Assembly (NCBI RefSeq): GCF_014489635.1
Contig: NZ_CP060828.1
Location: 7,692,001 to 7,756,000, forward strand
Length of the DNA stretch: 64,000 nucleotides
Direction of reading: 5' to 3'
Source of the DNA: Streptomyces roseirectus
GTDB lineage: Bacteria > Actinomycetota > Actinomycetes > Streptomycetales > Streptomycetaceae
Below are positions 40,984 through 50,286 of this stretch, piece after piece. Both the position numbers and the translations under genes were made by a program. The stretch's first letter is position 1. Every line of letters begins with the position of its first letter. The notes under the pieces were generated by a model. That model was not told the origin of the DNA, did no database searches, and was given only the letters and a program-made list of their open reading frames with translations.

Positions 40984-41832
40984 ATGCTGCGCATCGCCGT
41001 CCCCAACAAGGGTTCCCTCTCCGGCCCTGCGGCGGACATGCTGCATGAGGCCGGCTACCAGCAGCGCCGCGAGTCCAAGGAACTGCGGGTCGTCGACCCC
41101 GTCAACGAGGTGGAGCTGTTCTACCTCCGCCCCCGCGACATCGCGATCTACGTCTCCTCCGGCCGCCTCGACATCGGCCTGACCGGCGAGGACCTGCTCG
41201 TCGACTCGGGCGCGAGCGCGGAGGTCATCCTCCCGCTGGGCTTCGCCCGCTCCACGTTCCGCTTCGCCGCCAAGCCCGGCACCGCCACGAGCATCGCCGA
41301 CCTCGCCGGCAAGACGGTCGCCACCTCCTACGAGGGCATCGTCGCCAAGTACTTCGCCGACCACGGCATCGACGCCTCCGTCGTCCACCTCGACGGCGCC
41401 GTCGAGACGGCCATCGAGCTGGGCGTCGCCGAGGTCATCGCCGACGTCGTCGAGACCGGAACCTCCCTGCGCAACGCGGGACTCGAGGTGTTCGGCGAGC
41501 CGATCATGAAGTCCGAGGCCGTCGTCATCCGGCGCACGGGCGCGGACACCGAGGACCCCAAGGTGCAGCAGTTCCTGCGCCGCCTCCAGGGCGTCCTGGT
41601 CGCCCGGACGTACGTGATGATGGACTACGACTGCCGTGTCGAGCAGTTGGAGAAGGCCGTCGCCCTCACGCCCGGTCTGGAGTCGCCGACCGTCTCCCCG
41701 CTGCACAACGAGGGCTGGGTCGCCGTCCGCGCGATGGTCCCCGCCAAGGAGGCGCAGCGGATCATGGACGACCTGTACGACCTCGGCGCGCGCGCGATCC
41801 TGACGACGGCCATCCACGCCTGCCGGCTCTGA
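40984..41832 (+). CDS. hisG: ATP phosphoribosyltransferase, long form
   Basis: 282 residues, the HisG-long type with a C-terminal regulatory ACT-like domain for histidine feedback (VMMDYDCRVEQLEKAVALTPG to the end). N-terminal LRIAVPNKGSLSGPAADML and the DIGLTGEDLLVDSG segment; PRPP-site DVVETGTSLRNAGLE. It starts histidine synthesis by joining ATP to PRPP. ATG at 40984 with GAAGGAAG upstream. Confidence 0.97.
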   Translation: MLRIAVPNKGSLSGPAADMLHEAGYQQRRESKELRVVDPVNEVELFYLRPRDIAIYVSSGRLDIGLTGEDLLVDSGASAEVILPLGFARSTFRFAAKPGTATSIADLAGKTVATSYEGIVAKYFADHGIDASVVHLDGAVETAIELGVAEVIADVVETGTSLRNAGLEVFGEPIMKSEAVVIRRTGADTEDPKVQQFLRRLQGVLVARTYVMMDYDCRVEQLEKAVALTPGLESPTVSPLHNEGWVAVRAMVPAKEAQRIMDDLYDLGARAILTTAIHACRL

Positions 41833-41870
41833 CGGGGCCGAGAGGTCTGAGAGGTCTGAGGGGGCCAGCC

Positions 41871-42311
41871 ATGCCTGAACTTCCCGTCACGTTCCGTCCC
41901 GGCCGTACCCGCGCGGTACTGCTCGGGGCCGGAGTGATGATCTTCGTCACCATCACCGCCATCGCCCTGCTGCTCGAACGGCTCGGCCCGGGGGAGCGGC
42001 TGAGTTTCGTCGTCACCGGCGGCCTGATCTGCTGGGTGCTGGCGATGCTCGCCCGCGTCCGGGTGATCGCCGACGAGGACGGTGTCACCGTCGTGAACAT
42101 CGCGAGCCGACGGCGCCTGGAGTGGGCCGAGATCCTTCAGGTCAACCTGCGTCCGGGCGATCCCTGGGTGTTCCTGAACCTCAGCGACGGCACCAGCCTG
42201 CCCGCGCTCGGCATCCAGCCGGGCATCGACAAGAAGCAGGCCATCACCGACGCCCAGGCCCTGCGCGCACTGACCGAGGCACGCTCGATCGGCGACCCCG
42301 AGACGGCCTAG
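41871..42311 (+). CDS. PH-domain membrane protein
   Basis: 146 residues. Two transmembrane helices near residues 16-36 and 45-62 are followed by a bacterial PH-like domain (RVRVIADEDGVTVVNIASRR, then LEWAEILQVNL and PWVFLNLSDG). This architecture is common in actinobacteria and its function is unknown. ATG at 41871. A strong terminator follows at 42381. Confidence 0.88.
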   Translation: MPELPVTFRPGRTRAVLLGAGVMIFVTITAIALLLERLGPGERLSFVVTGGLICWVLAMLARVRVIADEDGVTVVNIASRRRLEWAEILQVNLRPGDPWVFLNLSDGTSLPALGIQPGIDKKQAITDAQALRALTEARSIGDPETA

Positions 42312-42380
42312 GGTCGACATTCAGGGCTGACTCGGGGCCGCCGGGCCTGCCGCGAAAGCCCTTGTCTTGATTAATCTGGT

Positions 42381-42408
42381 GGCGAAGACCCGTCCCTCGG
42401 GTCTTCGC
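42381..42408 (+). terminator. Terminator after the PH-domain gene
   Basis: GGCGAAGACCCG and CGGGTCTTCGCC pair perfectly over 12 bp around a five-base loop TCCCT, 70 bases after the stop codon. Confidence 0.9.
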
Positions 42409-42539
42409 CCCTGCCGTACCGCGCCCCGGCGGGCAGAGGGCCACCTGCTATCCGAGGAGTGACTCCCTCCGGCAATGGACGGATCGTCCTGTAGTACCTG
42501 CGCCGCCCCCTCTCCCCTCACCCCGGAGGCGGCGGCATC

Positions 42540-43865
42540 ATGACCACCCCCCTGCTGCTCCTGACGGCCGCGTTCGTCCTGATCCTGGCCAACGGCTTCT
42601 TCGTGGCCGCGGAGTTCGGGCTCGTCACCGTGGAGCGCCCCGACGCCGAGAAGGCCGCCGCCGAGGGCGACAGACGCGCCCGTACGGTCGTGGAGTCGCT
42701 GAAGGAACTCTCCTTCCAGCTCTCCGGCACCCAGCTCGGCATCACCATCACATCCCTCGTCGTCGGCATGCTCGCCGAACCGGCGCTCGCCGGGCTGCTC
42801 GACGGCCCGTTCACCGCGATCGGCGTCCCCGAGGGCGCCGTCTCCGGTGTCGCCGTGGTCGTCGGCATGCTGCTGGCCTCCGCGGTCCAGATGGTCATCG
42901 GCGAACTCGTGCCGAAGAACTGGGCGGTCTCCAAGCCGCTCCAGGTCGCGCGGTTCGTCGCCGGGCCGCAGCACGCGTTCTCCCGGCTCTTCCGCCCGGT
43001 GATCGCCGCCCTGAACACCGTCGCCAACCGCCTCGTGCGCGCGCTCGGCGTCGAGCCCACCGACGAGCTGGCCTCGGCCCGCACGCCCGGTGAGCTGGTC
43101 TCCCTGGCCCGGCACTCCGCGCAGGCGGGCGCGCTGGAACAGGACACGGCCGACCTGTTCGTCCGCACCCTCTCCCTCGCCGAGCTGACCGCGCAGCACG
43201 TGATGACGCCGCGCGTGAAGGTCAGCGCCCTCCAGGCGTCGGCCACCGCCGAGGACGTCGTCAACCTGACCAGGGCGACCGGCCTGTCCCGGTTCCCCGT
43301 CTACCGCGAGAAGATCGACGAGATCGTCGGCATGGTCCACCTGAAGGACGCCCTGGCGGTGCCGGTCCACGACCGGCTGCGCACCCCGGCGAGCCGGATC
43401 GCCCGCCCGCCCCTGCTGGTCCCCGAGACCCTGTCCGTCCAGCCCCTGCTGGCCCGGCTGCGCAGCGAGCAGCCCATCGCCGTCGTCGTCGACGAGTACG
43501 GCGGCACGGCCGGCGTGGTCACCCTGGAGGACATCGTCGAGGAGATCGTCGGCGAGGTCCGCGACGAGCACGACGGGCAGGACACGCCCGAACTCGCCGC
43601 CGCCCCGCCGGAGGACGGCCGCCCCGCGTGGGACGTCGACGGCAGTTGCCGCGTCGACACCCTCCAGCGCATAGGTCTGGAGGTCCCCGAGGGGCCGTAC
43701 GAGACGGTCGCCGGCCTGGTCGCCGACCTCCTCGGCCGGATCCCCGCCGTCGGGGACCGCACGGAACTGCCCGGCTGGCGGCTGTCGGTGCGCCGCGTCG
43801 GGCACTACCGCGCCGAGCGCGTGCGCCTCGTGCGGACCGGCACGGTCGTGGAGGCCGCCCGATGA
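42540..43865 (+). CDS. CNNM/CBS/CorC membrane protein (hemolysin family annotation)
   Basis: 441 residues. N-terminal DUF21/CNNM transmembrane domain (LILANGFFVAAEFGLVTVER ... IGELVPKNWAV), a CBS pair beginning AQHVMTPRVKVSALQ, and a C-terminal CorC/HlyC domain (DGSCRVDTLQRIGLEVPEGP). CNNM proteins are linked to Mg2+ or Co2+ export; the old hemolysin name has little support. ATG at 42540. The second CNNM gene starts in its stop codon, so the pair probably forms one transporter. Confidence 0.93.
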   Translation: MTTPLLLLTAAFVLILANGFFVAAEFGLVTVERPDAEKAAAEGDRRARTVVESLKELSFQLSGTQLGITITSLVVGMLAEPALAGLLDGPFTAIGVPEGAVSGVAVVVGMLLASAVQMVIGELVPKNWAVSKPLQVARFVAGPQHAFSRLFRPVIAALNTVANRLVRALGVEPTDELASARTPGELVSLARHSAQAGALEQDTADLFVRTLSLAELTAQHVMTPRVKVSALQASATAEDVVNLTRATGLSRFPVYREKIDEIVGMVHLKDALAVPVHDRLRTPASRIARPPLLVPETLSVQPLLARLRSEQPIAVVVDEYGGTAGVVTLEDIVEEIVGEVRDEHDGQDTPELAAAPPEDGRPAWDVDGSCRVDTLQRIGLEVPEGPYETVAGLVADLLGRIPAVGDRTELPGWRLSVRRVGHYRAERVRLVRTGTVVEAAR

Positions 43866-44908
43866 GCCTCCTCCAGCTCCTGTTCGCCGCGCTCCTCGTC
43901 CTCGCCAACGGCTTCTTCGTCGGCGCCGAGTTCGCGCTCGTGTCCGTGCGCCGCTCCCAGATCGAACCGCTGGGCACGGCACGGGCCCGCCAGGTCCTGT
44001 ACGGCCTGGAGCGGCTGCCCCAGATGATGGCGGCGGCCCAGTTCGGGATCACCGTCTGCTCGCTGACCCTGGGCGCGGTCGCCGAACCGACCGTCGCACA
44101 CCTCCTGGAGCCGGTCTTCGAGTGGATCCGCCTCCCGCACGGCATGATCCACCCCCTCGGGTACGTCATCGCCCTCGCGGCGGTGGTCTTCTTCCACCTC
44201 GTGATCGGCGAGATGGTCCCGAAGAACCTCGCGATGGCGGCCCCCGAGAAGGCGGCGCTGTGGCTCAGCCCCGGCCTCGTCTGGTTCGCGCGCCTGTGCA
44301 AGCCGGTCACGATCGCCCTCGGCGCGGTCGCGCAGGGCATCCTGCGCCTCTTCCACGTCGAGCCCAAGGACGAGGTCGAGGCGGTCGTCACCAGTGAACA
44401 GCTCAACCGCCTCCTGGAGGACTCCGGCCAGGCGGGCCTCCTCGGCCCCGAGGAACGCGAACGCCTCGAAGACGCCCTGGAGCTGGGCTCCCGCCCGGTC
44501 ACGGACGTCCTCCTCAAGCGCGAGGCACTGGTGACGGTGACCCCGGCGGTCACCCCGGGCGAGATCGTCGCCCTCACGGCCCGCACCGGGTTCTCCCGGT
44601 TCCCGATAGCCGCGGAGAACGGCGCCTTCATGGGCTACCTCCACGTCAAGGACGTCCTGGACCTGGAGGACTCGGAGAGGGCCGTCCCGCAGCACCTGTG
44701 GCGCCCGATGACGACCCTGCGCTCGGAACTCCCCCTGGACGACGCCCTGACGGTCATGCGCCGCGCGGCGACCCACCTCGCCCAGGTGGCGGACGGCTCG
44801 GGGAAGGTGCTGGGTCTGGTGGCGCTGGAGGACGTCCTGGAGCTGCTGGTCGGGGAGGTGACGGACCCGGCGCACCGGGAGGCTCCGGAGGGGGCGTTGG
44901 CGGTCTGA
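43862..44908 (+). CDS. CNNM/CBS membrane protein lacking the CorC domain
   Basis: 348 residues from ATG 43862 (ATGA overlap). CNNM domain (LVLANGFFVGAEFALVSVRR, IGEMVPKNLAMA), then two CBS repeats (RPVTDVLLKREALVTVTPA; HLAQVADGSGKVLGLVALED). It ends soon after the CBS pair with DPAHREAPEGALAV and has no CorC/HlyC domain, unlike its partner. The tandem long-plus-short CNNM arrangement is conserved in actinobacteria and suggests a heterodimer. Confidence 0.92.
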   Translation: MSLLQLLFAALLVLANGFFVGAEFALVSVRRSQIEPLGTARARQVLYGLERLPQMMAAAQFGITVCSLTLGAVAEPTVAHLLEPVFEWIRLPHGMIHPLGYVIALAAVVFFHLVIGEMVPKNLAMAAPEKAALWLSPGLVWFARLCKPVTIALGAVAQGILRLFHVEPKDEVEAVVTSEQLNRLLEDSGQAGLLGPEERERLEDALELGSRPVTDVLLKREALVTVTPAVTPGEIVALTARTGFSRFPIAAENGAFMGYLHVKDVLDLEDSERAVPQHLWRPMTTLRSELPLDDALTVMRRAATHLAQVADGSGKVLGLVALEDVLELLVGEVTDPAHREAPEGALAV

Positions 44909-44923
44909 CGCGGGGCGCGGGCC

Positions 44924-46792
44924 TCACATGGCCGACGGGTCCTGGGGCCCGCGCCCCGACAGCACCTCCCCGTACGCCTGCATCAGATCCGCCAGCCGCA
45001 GCGTCGACAGGTCGTCCCGCGACAGCGCCCCCGTATACATCGACAGCCGCAGATCCCGGTACGCGCAGCTCTTCTCGTACAGCGTCCGCAGGAACCGCCC
45101 GTTGCCCAGCTCGTCGATCCACCCCTGCTCGACCACGTGCCCGGCGATGGACCGCAGCTCCTCCAGCGCCTCCTCGTCCCAGACGTCCCCGTTCTCCGCC
45201 GCCAGCACCTCACCGATGGAGGTGAGTTCGAGGGGCCGGTACGACGGGAAGTCGACGCGGCTGGTGAACCGCGAGGACAGCCCGGGGTTGGCGGCGAGCA
45301 GCCGGTCCATCCCCTCGGGGTACCCCGCGAGGATGACGACGAGGTGGTCCCGGTTGTCCTCGGCCCGCTTGAGCAGCACCTGAAGCGCCTCGTCCCCGTA
45401 CGCGTCCCCCTTCCCGTACCCGGAGTTGGAGAGCGAGTACGCCTCGTCGACGAAGAGCACGCCCCCGAGCGCGGAGTCGATCAGCTCGTTCGCCTTGACG
45501 GCGGTCTGCCCCAGGTACTCCCCGACGAGGTCGGCCCGCTGCGCCTCGACAAGGTGGTCCCCGCCGAGCAGCCCGAGCGCGTAGAAGACCCGGCCGAGGA
45601 TGCGGGCGACGGTCGTCTTGCCGGTGCCGGAGGGCCCGGAGAAGACGAAGTGTCGTTTCGGCGGCTGGACCGGCAGCCCCTGCCCGGCCCGCAGCCGGGC
45701 CATGTTGAGCTGCGCGGAGAGCGCCTTGACCTGGCGTTTCACCGGTTCGAGCCCGACCATGCGCTCCAGTTCGGCGAGGGCTTCCTCCAGGAGCACCGGA
45801 TCGGCGGGGCCGGGCGGCAGCGTGGTCGCGGCGATTTGGGACTTCTCGCGGACGGCGGGGTCGGGCACCGGCGGCAGCGGCACGACCGGCGGCAGCTCAC
45901 CGGGGTCGGTGAGCTTGAGGTCGCGCCCCTCGGTGCCGAACAGCGGGTCGAACCCGTCGCCCCCGTCGACGCTGTCCTGCCCGAACCCGGTGAGGGCGAG
46001 GGCCGCGAGGTCGGAGGAGTCGTCGTACCCGTCGGCCTCGGCGATCGCGGCGAGCCGGGCGGAGGTGTCCATGAACGCGGCGTCGACGCGGTGCACGGCA
46101 CGGTAGAGGGGGAGCGCGGCGGCGGAGCGCCCGGTGCCCTCGTGCGCGCGGGCCAGCCAGTAGCGCAGCTCCTTGCGCTGCGGCTGTTCGCTGCGGCAGC
46201 GCATGAGCGCGGTGGACAGCAACGGCTCGGCCTGGCCGTACATTTCGAGCCGGACGCGGGCCATCCCGCCGAACAGTCCGGCCTCGATGCCGAGCAGCGG
46301 ATCGTCGAGCAGCGGGTCGGTGTGCCGGGTCAACTGCTCCCAGTCCTTGACCAGATAGGCCCGGCAGGCGTGCAGGAACCGCACCTGGTGATCGGTGTCG
46401 ACGGGCGGCAGCCCGGCCAACGCCCGGTCCAGTTCGGGGACATGGCGGCCGTCGAGCCAGTGCGAGGCGTGCGCGAGCAGCAGATCGCGCGGGCTCTCCA
46501 GCACGGGCTGCACCCACCAGCCCAGCCAGTACCAGGAGTTGAGGGTGCGGCGGTGGCGGGTGCGCTGTTCGCCGAAGCGGTCGCGGTGGCGGAACATCCG
46601 CAGCAGCGCGGTCGTCGTGTCGACGCGCAGCGCGTGCAGCCCGAGCCAGCCGTCGGCCATGCCGGGGTCGATCCGCACCGCGGTGCGGAACTCCTCCTCC
46701 GCCTGCGGATAGGCGCCCATCGTGTAGGCGTCCACGCCTCGCAGCCAGGCGAGGTCGGCCGGGGCGTCGGGGCCCCGGGTGCCGAAATCCAT
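44924..46792 (-). CDS. TPR-containing AAA+ ATPase of the CbxX/CfqX type
   Basis: 622 residues from ATG 46792 (MDFGTRGPDAPADLAWLRG); the longer frame to 46993 has no conserved sequence. The N-terminal half contains helical TPR-like repeats (GAYPQAEEEFRTAVRIDPG). The C-terminal half is an AAA+ domain: Walker A FSGPSGTGKTTVARILG, Walker B GGVLFVDEAYSL, sensor region VVILAGYPEGMDRLLAANPG, and arginine finger segment NPGLSSRFTSRVDFP. The layout resembles EccA of type VII secretion and rubisco activases of the CbbX type, but no secretion genes are nearby. Function not established here. Confidence 0.9.
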   Translation of the reverse strand: MDFGTRGPDAPADLAWLRGVDAYTMGAYPQAEEEFRTAVRIDPGMADGWLGLHALRVDTTTALLRMFRHRDRFGEQRTRHRRTLNSWYWLGWWVQPVLESPRDLLLAHASHWLDGRHVPELDRALAGLPPVDTDHQVRFLHACRAYLVKDWEQLTRHTDPLLDDPLLGIEAGLFGGMARVRLEMYGQAEPLLSTALMRCRSEQPQRKELRYWLARAHEGTGRSAAALPLYRAVHRVDAAFMDTSARLAAIAEADGYDDSSDLAALALTGFGQDSVDGGDGFDPLFGTEGRDLKLTDPGELPPVVPLPPVPDPAVREKSQIAATTLPPGPADPVLLEEALAELERMVGLEPVKRQVKALSAQLNMARLRAGQGLPVQPPKRHFVFSGPSGTGKTTVARILGRVFYALGLLGGDHLVEAQRADLVGEYLGQTAVKANELIDSALGGVLFVDEAYSLSNSGYGKGDAYGDEALQVLLKRAEDNRDHLVVILAGYPEGMDRLLAANPGLSSRFTSRVDFPSYRPLELTSIGEVLAAENGDVWDEEALEELRSIAGHVVEQGWIDELGNGRFLRTLYEKSCAYRDLRLSMYTGALSRDDLSTLRLADLMQAYGEVLSGRGPQDPSAM

Positions 46793-47061
46793 CACGTCCC
46801 CCACAAACCGTGCCCCCGTCGGATGGCCGCCGGGTCGTCGCCCGCCGGCCGTCAGAGCCGAACCGCTGTGCCACGGACCGGAGTTGAGCAGCCGTCCGGT
46901 AGGTCGCACCGAGGGCATCGTACCCGCGCGGGAGGGGTCGGCCGTAGGGTGCCGCACCGGACGTTCGACGAGGTGGGAGCAGATGGGGCGCATCCACGAC
47001 GGTGACCGAGGGTGAGCGCGAGGGGCCCGCCGGAGCTGTCACGGACGGGAAGAGGACAGAA

Positions 47062-47099
47062 CGAAGCCCCCGATCACGGGGGAACAACCGGGGGCTTCG
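47062..47099 (-). terminator. Hairpin terminator, minus strand, between the P-loop kinase and AAA+ genes
   Basis: CGAAGCCCCCG and CGGGGGCTTCG pair over 11 bp around a 16-base loop; on the minus strand it is followed by TTCTG. It would end either the kinase transcript or the small RNA proposed just upstream. Confidence 0.75.
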
Positions 47100-47128
47100 C
47101 GTCTTCGGGCGGCTTCGAATGCCGCACA
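47062..47128 (-). ncRNA. Candidate small RNA with its own promoter
   Basis: On the minus strand a promoter TTGACC (47163-47158), 18-base spacer, TACGTT (47139-47134) predicts a start near 47127. The predicted transcript opens with the hairpin GCGGC-ATTCGAA-GCCGC (47125-47109) and runs into the terminator at 47062-47099, giving about 65 bases. No ribosome site or convincing peptide is present. It lies in the 420-base gap upstream of the AAA+ gene. The rest of that gap (46793-47061) holds no gene I can support. Confidence 0.5.
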
Positions 47129-47133
47129 TTGAG

Positions 47134-47163
47134 AACGTAAGTCCTGTACGGCCCCTCGGTCAA
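47134..47163 (-). promoter_or_regulatory. HrdB-type promoter for the candidate small RNA
   Basis: TTGACC and TACGTT with an 18-base spacer on the minus strand agree well with the vegetative sigma consensus TTGACN-N16-18-TANNNT. It lies beyond the end of the P-loop kinase gene and points toward the hairpin pair at 47062-47125. Confidence 0.6.
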
Positions 47164-47212
47164 GCCGAGTTGAGGCACTGCGGCACTTTCGTCCGCAAGA
47201 CCCTTCACCGTT

Positions 47213-47887
47213 TCACCACATCGCAGATGTTTGGTCACCGTGTGCGACATCCTGGTCCGGACCAAGTAGTCCCACGGGCCCGGGAAGCACCTCGTACCCC
47301 TCGGACGCCTGCCGTATCAGCAGATTCGCGAAGGGTTGTGTGGGGTCTTCGGCGAAATGCGCCCGCTCCGCCCCGATCCAGCCGTCCCAGAACTCCCGCT
47401 GCTCCGCCCCGTCCCGCGCCCGCCCCCGCGCCCACGCCGCCTCGCGGCCCAGATCCATCCACAGCACCGCCGCGAGATACGGCCGCAGCGCCCGCCGCCC
47501 GGCCCCGACCCCCTCGACCAGGACCACGGGAGCGGCCGGCAGCACCCGGGGCGCCCCGAACGCGCGGGCGCGCCAGTCGTAGACGGCGTACGCGGCGCTC
47601 TCTCCCCGGCTCAGCGGCCCGACGACCTGCGCCAGCACCCGCTCCGTCCACCCGAACAGCTCGGCATGGCTCGCCACGTCGTCGATCCGCAGCACCGGTG
47701 CCCCGCCCAGCTCCGCCGCCAGCCGCCCCGCGAACGTCGACTTCCCCGACCCGGCGTGCCCGTCCACGGCGACCAGCCGGACCGGCCCGCAGGAGGGACG
47801 GAGACGGCGCAGACGGGCGGCGAGCTGCTGGATGGCGGGTCCTGTACGTCGCGGGAAACGGGGAGGCCAGTCTAGGCAGGCGCCCAT
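47213..47887 (-). CDS. Uridine kinase-like P-loop kinase
   Basis: 224 residues. Walker A motif VDGHAGSGKSTFAGRL near residues 41-56, then an acidic LRIDDVASH motif where kinases of this group bind metal and a VVLVEGVGAGRR strand. It ends in a substrate-side segment with EGYEVLPGP conserved among Streptomyces relatives. Nucleoside or other small-molecule kinase activity is likely; uridine is only the database convention. ATG at 47887; divergent from the C39-like secreted protein. Confidence 0.87.
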   Translation of the reverse strand: MGACLDWPPRFPRRTGPAIQQLAARLRRLRPSCGPVRLVAVDGHAGSGKSTFAGRLAAELGGAPVLRIDDVASHAELFGWTERVLAQVVGPLSRGESAAYAVYDWRARAFGAPRVLPAAPVVLVEGVGAGRRALRPYLAAVLWMDLGREAAWARGRARDGAEQREFWDGWIGAERAHFAEDPTQPFANLLIRQASEGYEVLPGPVGLLGPDQDVAHGDQTSAMW

Positions 47888-47959
47888 GTCGGTGCCGGAC
47901 GAGGCGGCCGCGCGGGGTCATAGTGGGCGCACTGTCCGCCGATCCCCGGGGGTGCGTCC

Positions 47960-49285
47960 ATGAGCAGAGCCGAGCAACCGTCCCGTCGGGCCGTCCTCGC
48001 GGCGGCCGTCGCGACCGCCGCCACCGTCACCGGCGCGGCGGCGCCCCCGGCCCGCACCGCCGACTTCCGCAGCTGGGCCTCCCGCGCCGACTGGTGCGCG
48101 GGAGACGCCGACGGGACGGCCCCCGTCGCGGGGGAGCGGCCCGGCGTGATGATCGCGGAGCCGGCCGGGACGACCCGGTACGCCGACCCGCACACCGGCA
48201 CCGCCGCCGACTGGGACCACGCGACCTGGACGTCCCCGGCGCACCGCCTCGCCGTCCCCGCCACCGAGATCGTCGCCCACTGGAACGCCGACACCCCGCC
48301 CGGCACCTGGCTCCAGACCGAGCTGAGCGCCACCTGCTCCGACGGCACCGCCACCCCCTGGTACGTCATGGCCCGCTGGGCCTCCGGCGACCAGGACGTC
48401 CGGCGCACCTCCGTCGACGGCCAGGGCGACGGCAGGAGCAGCGTCTGGACGGACACCCTGACCGTCGACGACCCCGCGACGGGGCTGCGCTTCACCTCTT
48501 TCCGTCTCCGCCTCACCCTCCACCGCCGCCCCGGCACCCGCCTCACCCCGACCGTCTGGCGCGCCGGCGCGATGGGCTCCGACGTCCCCGACCGCTTCAC
48601 CGTCCCGGCCTCGACGCCCGCCCTGGCCCGGGAGCTGATCGTCCCGCGCTACTCCCAGGAGATCCACCGGGGCCGGTACCCGCAGTACGACGGCGGCGGC
48701 GAGGCGTGGTGCAGCCCCACCTCCTCGCAGATGGTCGTCGAGTACTGGGGCGGGCGCCCCACCGCCGAGCAACTGGCCTGGGTGGACCCGGCGTTCACCG
48801 ACCCCCAGGTCTGCCACGCGGCCCGCCACACCTACGACTTCCAGTACGGGGGCTGCGGCAACTGGTCCTTCAACGCCGCCTACGCGGCCACCTACGGCGG
48901 ACTCCAGGGCGTCGTGACCCGGCTGGCCTCGCTCACCGACCTGGAGACCCTGATCGCGGCCGGGATCCCGGCGATCACCTCGCAGTCCTTCCGCGAGGAG
49001 GAGCTGACCGGCGCGGGGTACGGGACCGCCGGGCACCTCATGACCGTGATCGGCTTCACCTCCGACGGCGACGTCATCGCGGGCGACCCCTACTCACCCA
49101 CGGACCAGGCCGTCCGGCGCGTGTACCGGCGGCGGGAGTGGGAGAACGTGTGGCTGCGGACCCGACGGCACGATGCCACGGGCAAGACCGTGTCGGGCAG
49201 CGGGGGCGTGTGCTACCTGTACTTCCCGGTGCGGCTCAGCGGGGTGCAACGGGGGGCTCTGGCGGGGGTGGGGGTGGAGGTGTGA
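47960..49285 (+). CDS. Secreted C39-like peptidase domain protein
   Basis: 441 residues. A twin-arginine type leader ([19 protein letters not shown]) precedes an export cleavage region around AAAPPA. The middle is a beta-rich domain rich in Trp. The C-terminal papain-like C39_2 domain has the nucleophile Cys in GGEAWCSPTSSQM, His in GTAGHLMTVIGF and Asp in IAGDPYSP. Two further Cys pairs (VCHAARH, GGCGNWS) may form disulfides outside the cell. Proteins of this kind are common in Streptomyces; substrate unknown. ATG at 47960. Confidence 0.92.
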   Translation: MSRAEQPSRRAVLAAAVATAATVTGAAAPPARTADFRSWASRADWCAGDADGTAPVAGERPGVMIAEPAGTTRYADPHTGTAADWDHATWTSPAHRLAVPATEIVAHWNADTPPGTWLQTELSATCSDGTATPWYVMARWASGDQDVRRTSVDGQGDGRSSVWTDTLTVDDPATGLRFTSFRLRLTLHRRPGTRLTPTVWRAGAMGSDVPDRFTVPASTPALARELIVPRYSQEIHRGRYPQYDGGGEAWCSPTSSQMVVEYWGGRPTAEQLAWVDPAFTDPQVCHAARHTYDFQYGGCGNWSFNAAYAATYGGLQGVVTRLASLTDLETLIAAGIPAITSQSFREEELTGAGYGTAGHLMTVIGFTSDGDVIAGDPYSPTDQAVRRVYRRREWENVWLRTRRHDATGKTVSGSGGVCYLYFPVRLSGVQRGALAGVGVEV

Positions 49286-49353
49286 GGGGCGGCGGGGGCG
49301 CGTGTGAGCAAGCTCTCGGCCGCAAATGCCTCAGGCGATGGCAAGGTGGACGA

Positions 49354-49494
49354 ATGACAGCTCACTCTGCCACCGCCACCCGCGTCCGTACCGGCGGCCC
49401 GAAGGACGACGGCCCCAAGGTCGCCGAACATGTCCTGGGCTGGGTCCTCGTCGTGGTCGTCGCGATGCTCGTGACCCAGCTCGGTCTGCTCTAG
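49354..49494 (+). CDS. 46-residue single-pass membrane peptide
   Basis: MTAHSATATR at the start, a polar linker with GGPKDDGPK, and one strong transmembrane helix HVLGWVLVVVVAMLVTQLGLL covering the second half up to the C-terminus. ATG at 49354 with AAGGTGG eight bases upstream. It follows the C39-like gene by 68 bases. Small proteins with this SCO-type pattern are conserved in Streptomyces; function unknown. Confidence 0.8.
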   Translation: MTAHSATATRVRTGGPKDDGPKVAEHVLGWVLVVVVAMLVTQLGLL

Positions 49495-49623
49495 GTCGCT
49501 CCGGGCCGGAGTCGGCAACTGCCCCTGGCCTATGCCTTGTCCACTTGCCGGTGTGACCTGACCCACGCTTGACCTGACATACTGCGGTTGTCCTGCCGAC
49601 CGCCCGAGATCCAGGGTCGAGTA

Positions 49624-50286
49624 TTGAACATCAGTGCACAGCGCGACGCCGCCCGCCCCAAGGCGCGCGGCACCGAGCGCTCGTTGGCTCGCCGTGCCGA
49701 ACTCATCTCCATCGGGCGGAAGTTGTTCGCCGACACCTCCTACGACGCGCTGTCCATGGACGACATCGCGCGTCAGGCGCACGTCGCCAAGGGGCTGATC
49801 TACTACTACTTCCAGTCCAAGCGCGGCTACTACCTGGCGATCATCCAGGACTCCGTCGCCGACCTGGTCACCTTCGCCGCGAGCGGCCTCGAACTGGCCC
49901 AGGTCGACCGCGTCCACCGCACGATCGACAGCTACCTGCGCTACGCCGAGCACAACCAGGCCGCGTACCGCACGATCGTCAGCGGCGGCGTCGGCTTCGA
50001 CGCCGAGGTGCACGGCATCCGGGACGGGGTGCGCGAGGCGATCGTCGCGACGATCGCCGAAGGGGCGTACGGCCGCACCGACATCACCCCGCTCGCCCGG
50101 ATGGGCCTGCTCTCCTGGGTCTGCGGCGTCGAGGGCGCCGCCCTCGACTGGATCGACCGCGCCGACCCCATCTCCCGTGACGCCATGCGGGAGTTGCTGG
50201 TGAAGACCCTCGGCGGCGTCTTCCGCGCGATCGAGGAACTGGACCCGGCGTACCCGACCCCCAAGGAAGCCCGCCGGGAGGGGTGA
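49624..50286 (+). CDS. TetR family regulator
   Basis: 220 residues from TTG 49624 (MNISAQRDAARPKARG); an upstream TTG at 49588 is possible but less likely. Helix-turn-helix SMDDIARQAHVAKGLIYYYFQSK, shown in part as IARQAHVAKGLIYYYF, is textbook TetR. The effector domain is not recognisable to a ligand class. It stands alone: the next 700 bases are non-coding and the upstream gene is the membrane peptide. Streptomyces relatives of this regulator type sit at the same locus. Confidence 0.9.
   Translation: MNISAQRDAARPKARGTERSLARRAELISIGRKLFADTSYDALSMDDIARQAHVAKGLIYYYFQSKRGYYLAIIQDSVADLVTFAASGLELAQVDRVHRTIDSYLRYAEHNQAAYRTIVSGGVGFDAEVHGIRDGVREAIVATIAEGAYGRTDITPLARMGLLSWVCGVEGAALDWIDRADPISRDAMRELLVKTLGGVFRAIEELDPAYPTPKEARREG

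Noticed and set aside
47002..49353. Long plus-strand frame from 47002 through the C39 gene
   Set aside because: It runs antisense to the P-loop kinase and out of frame with the C39 protein; only its last 46 codons, from ATG 49354, are a likely gene.
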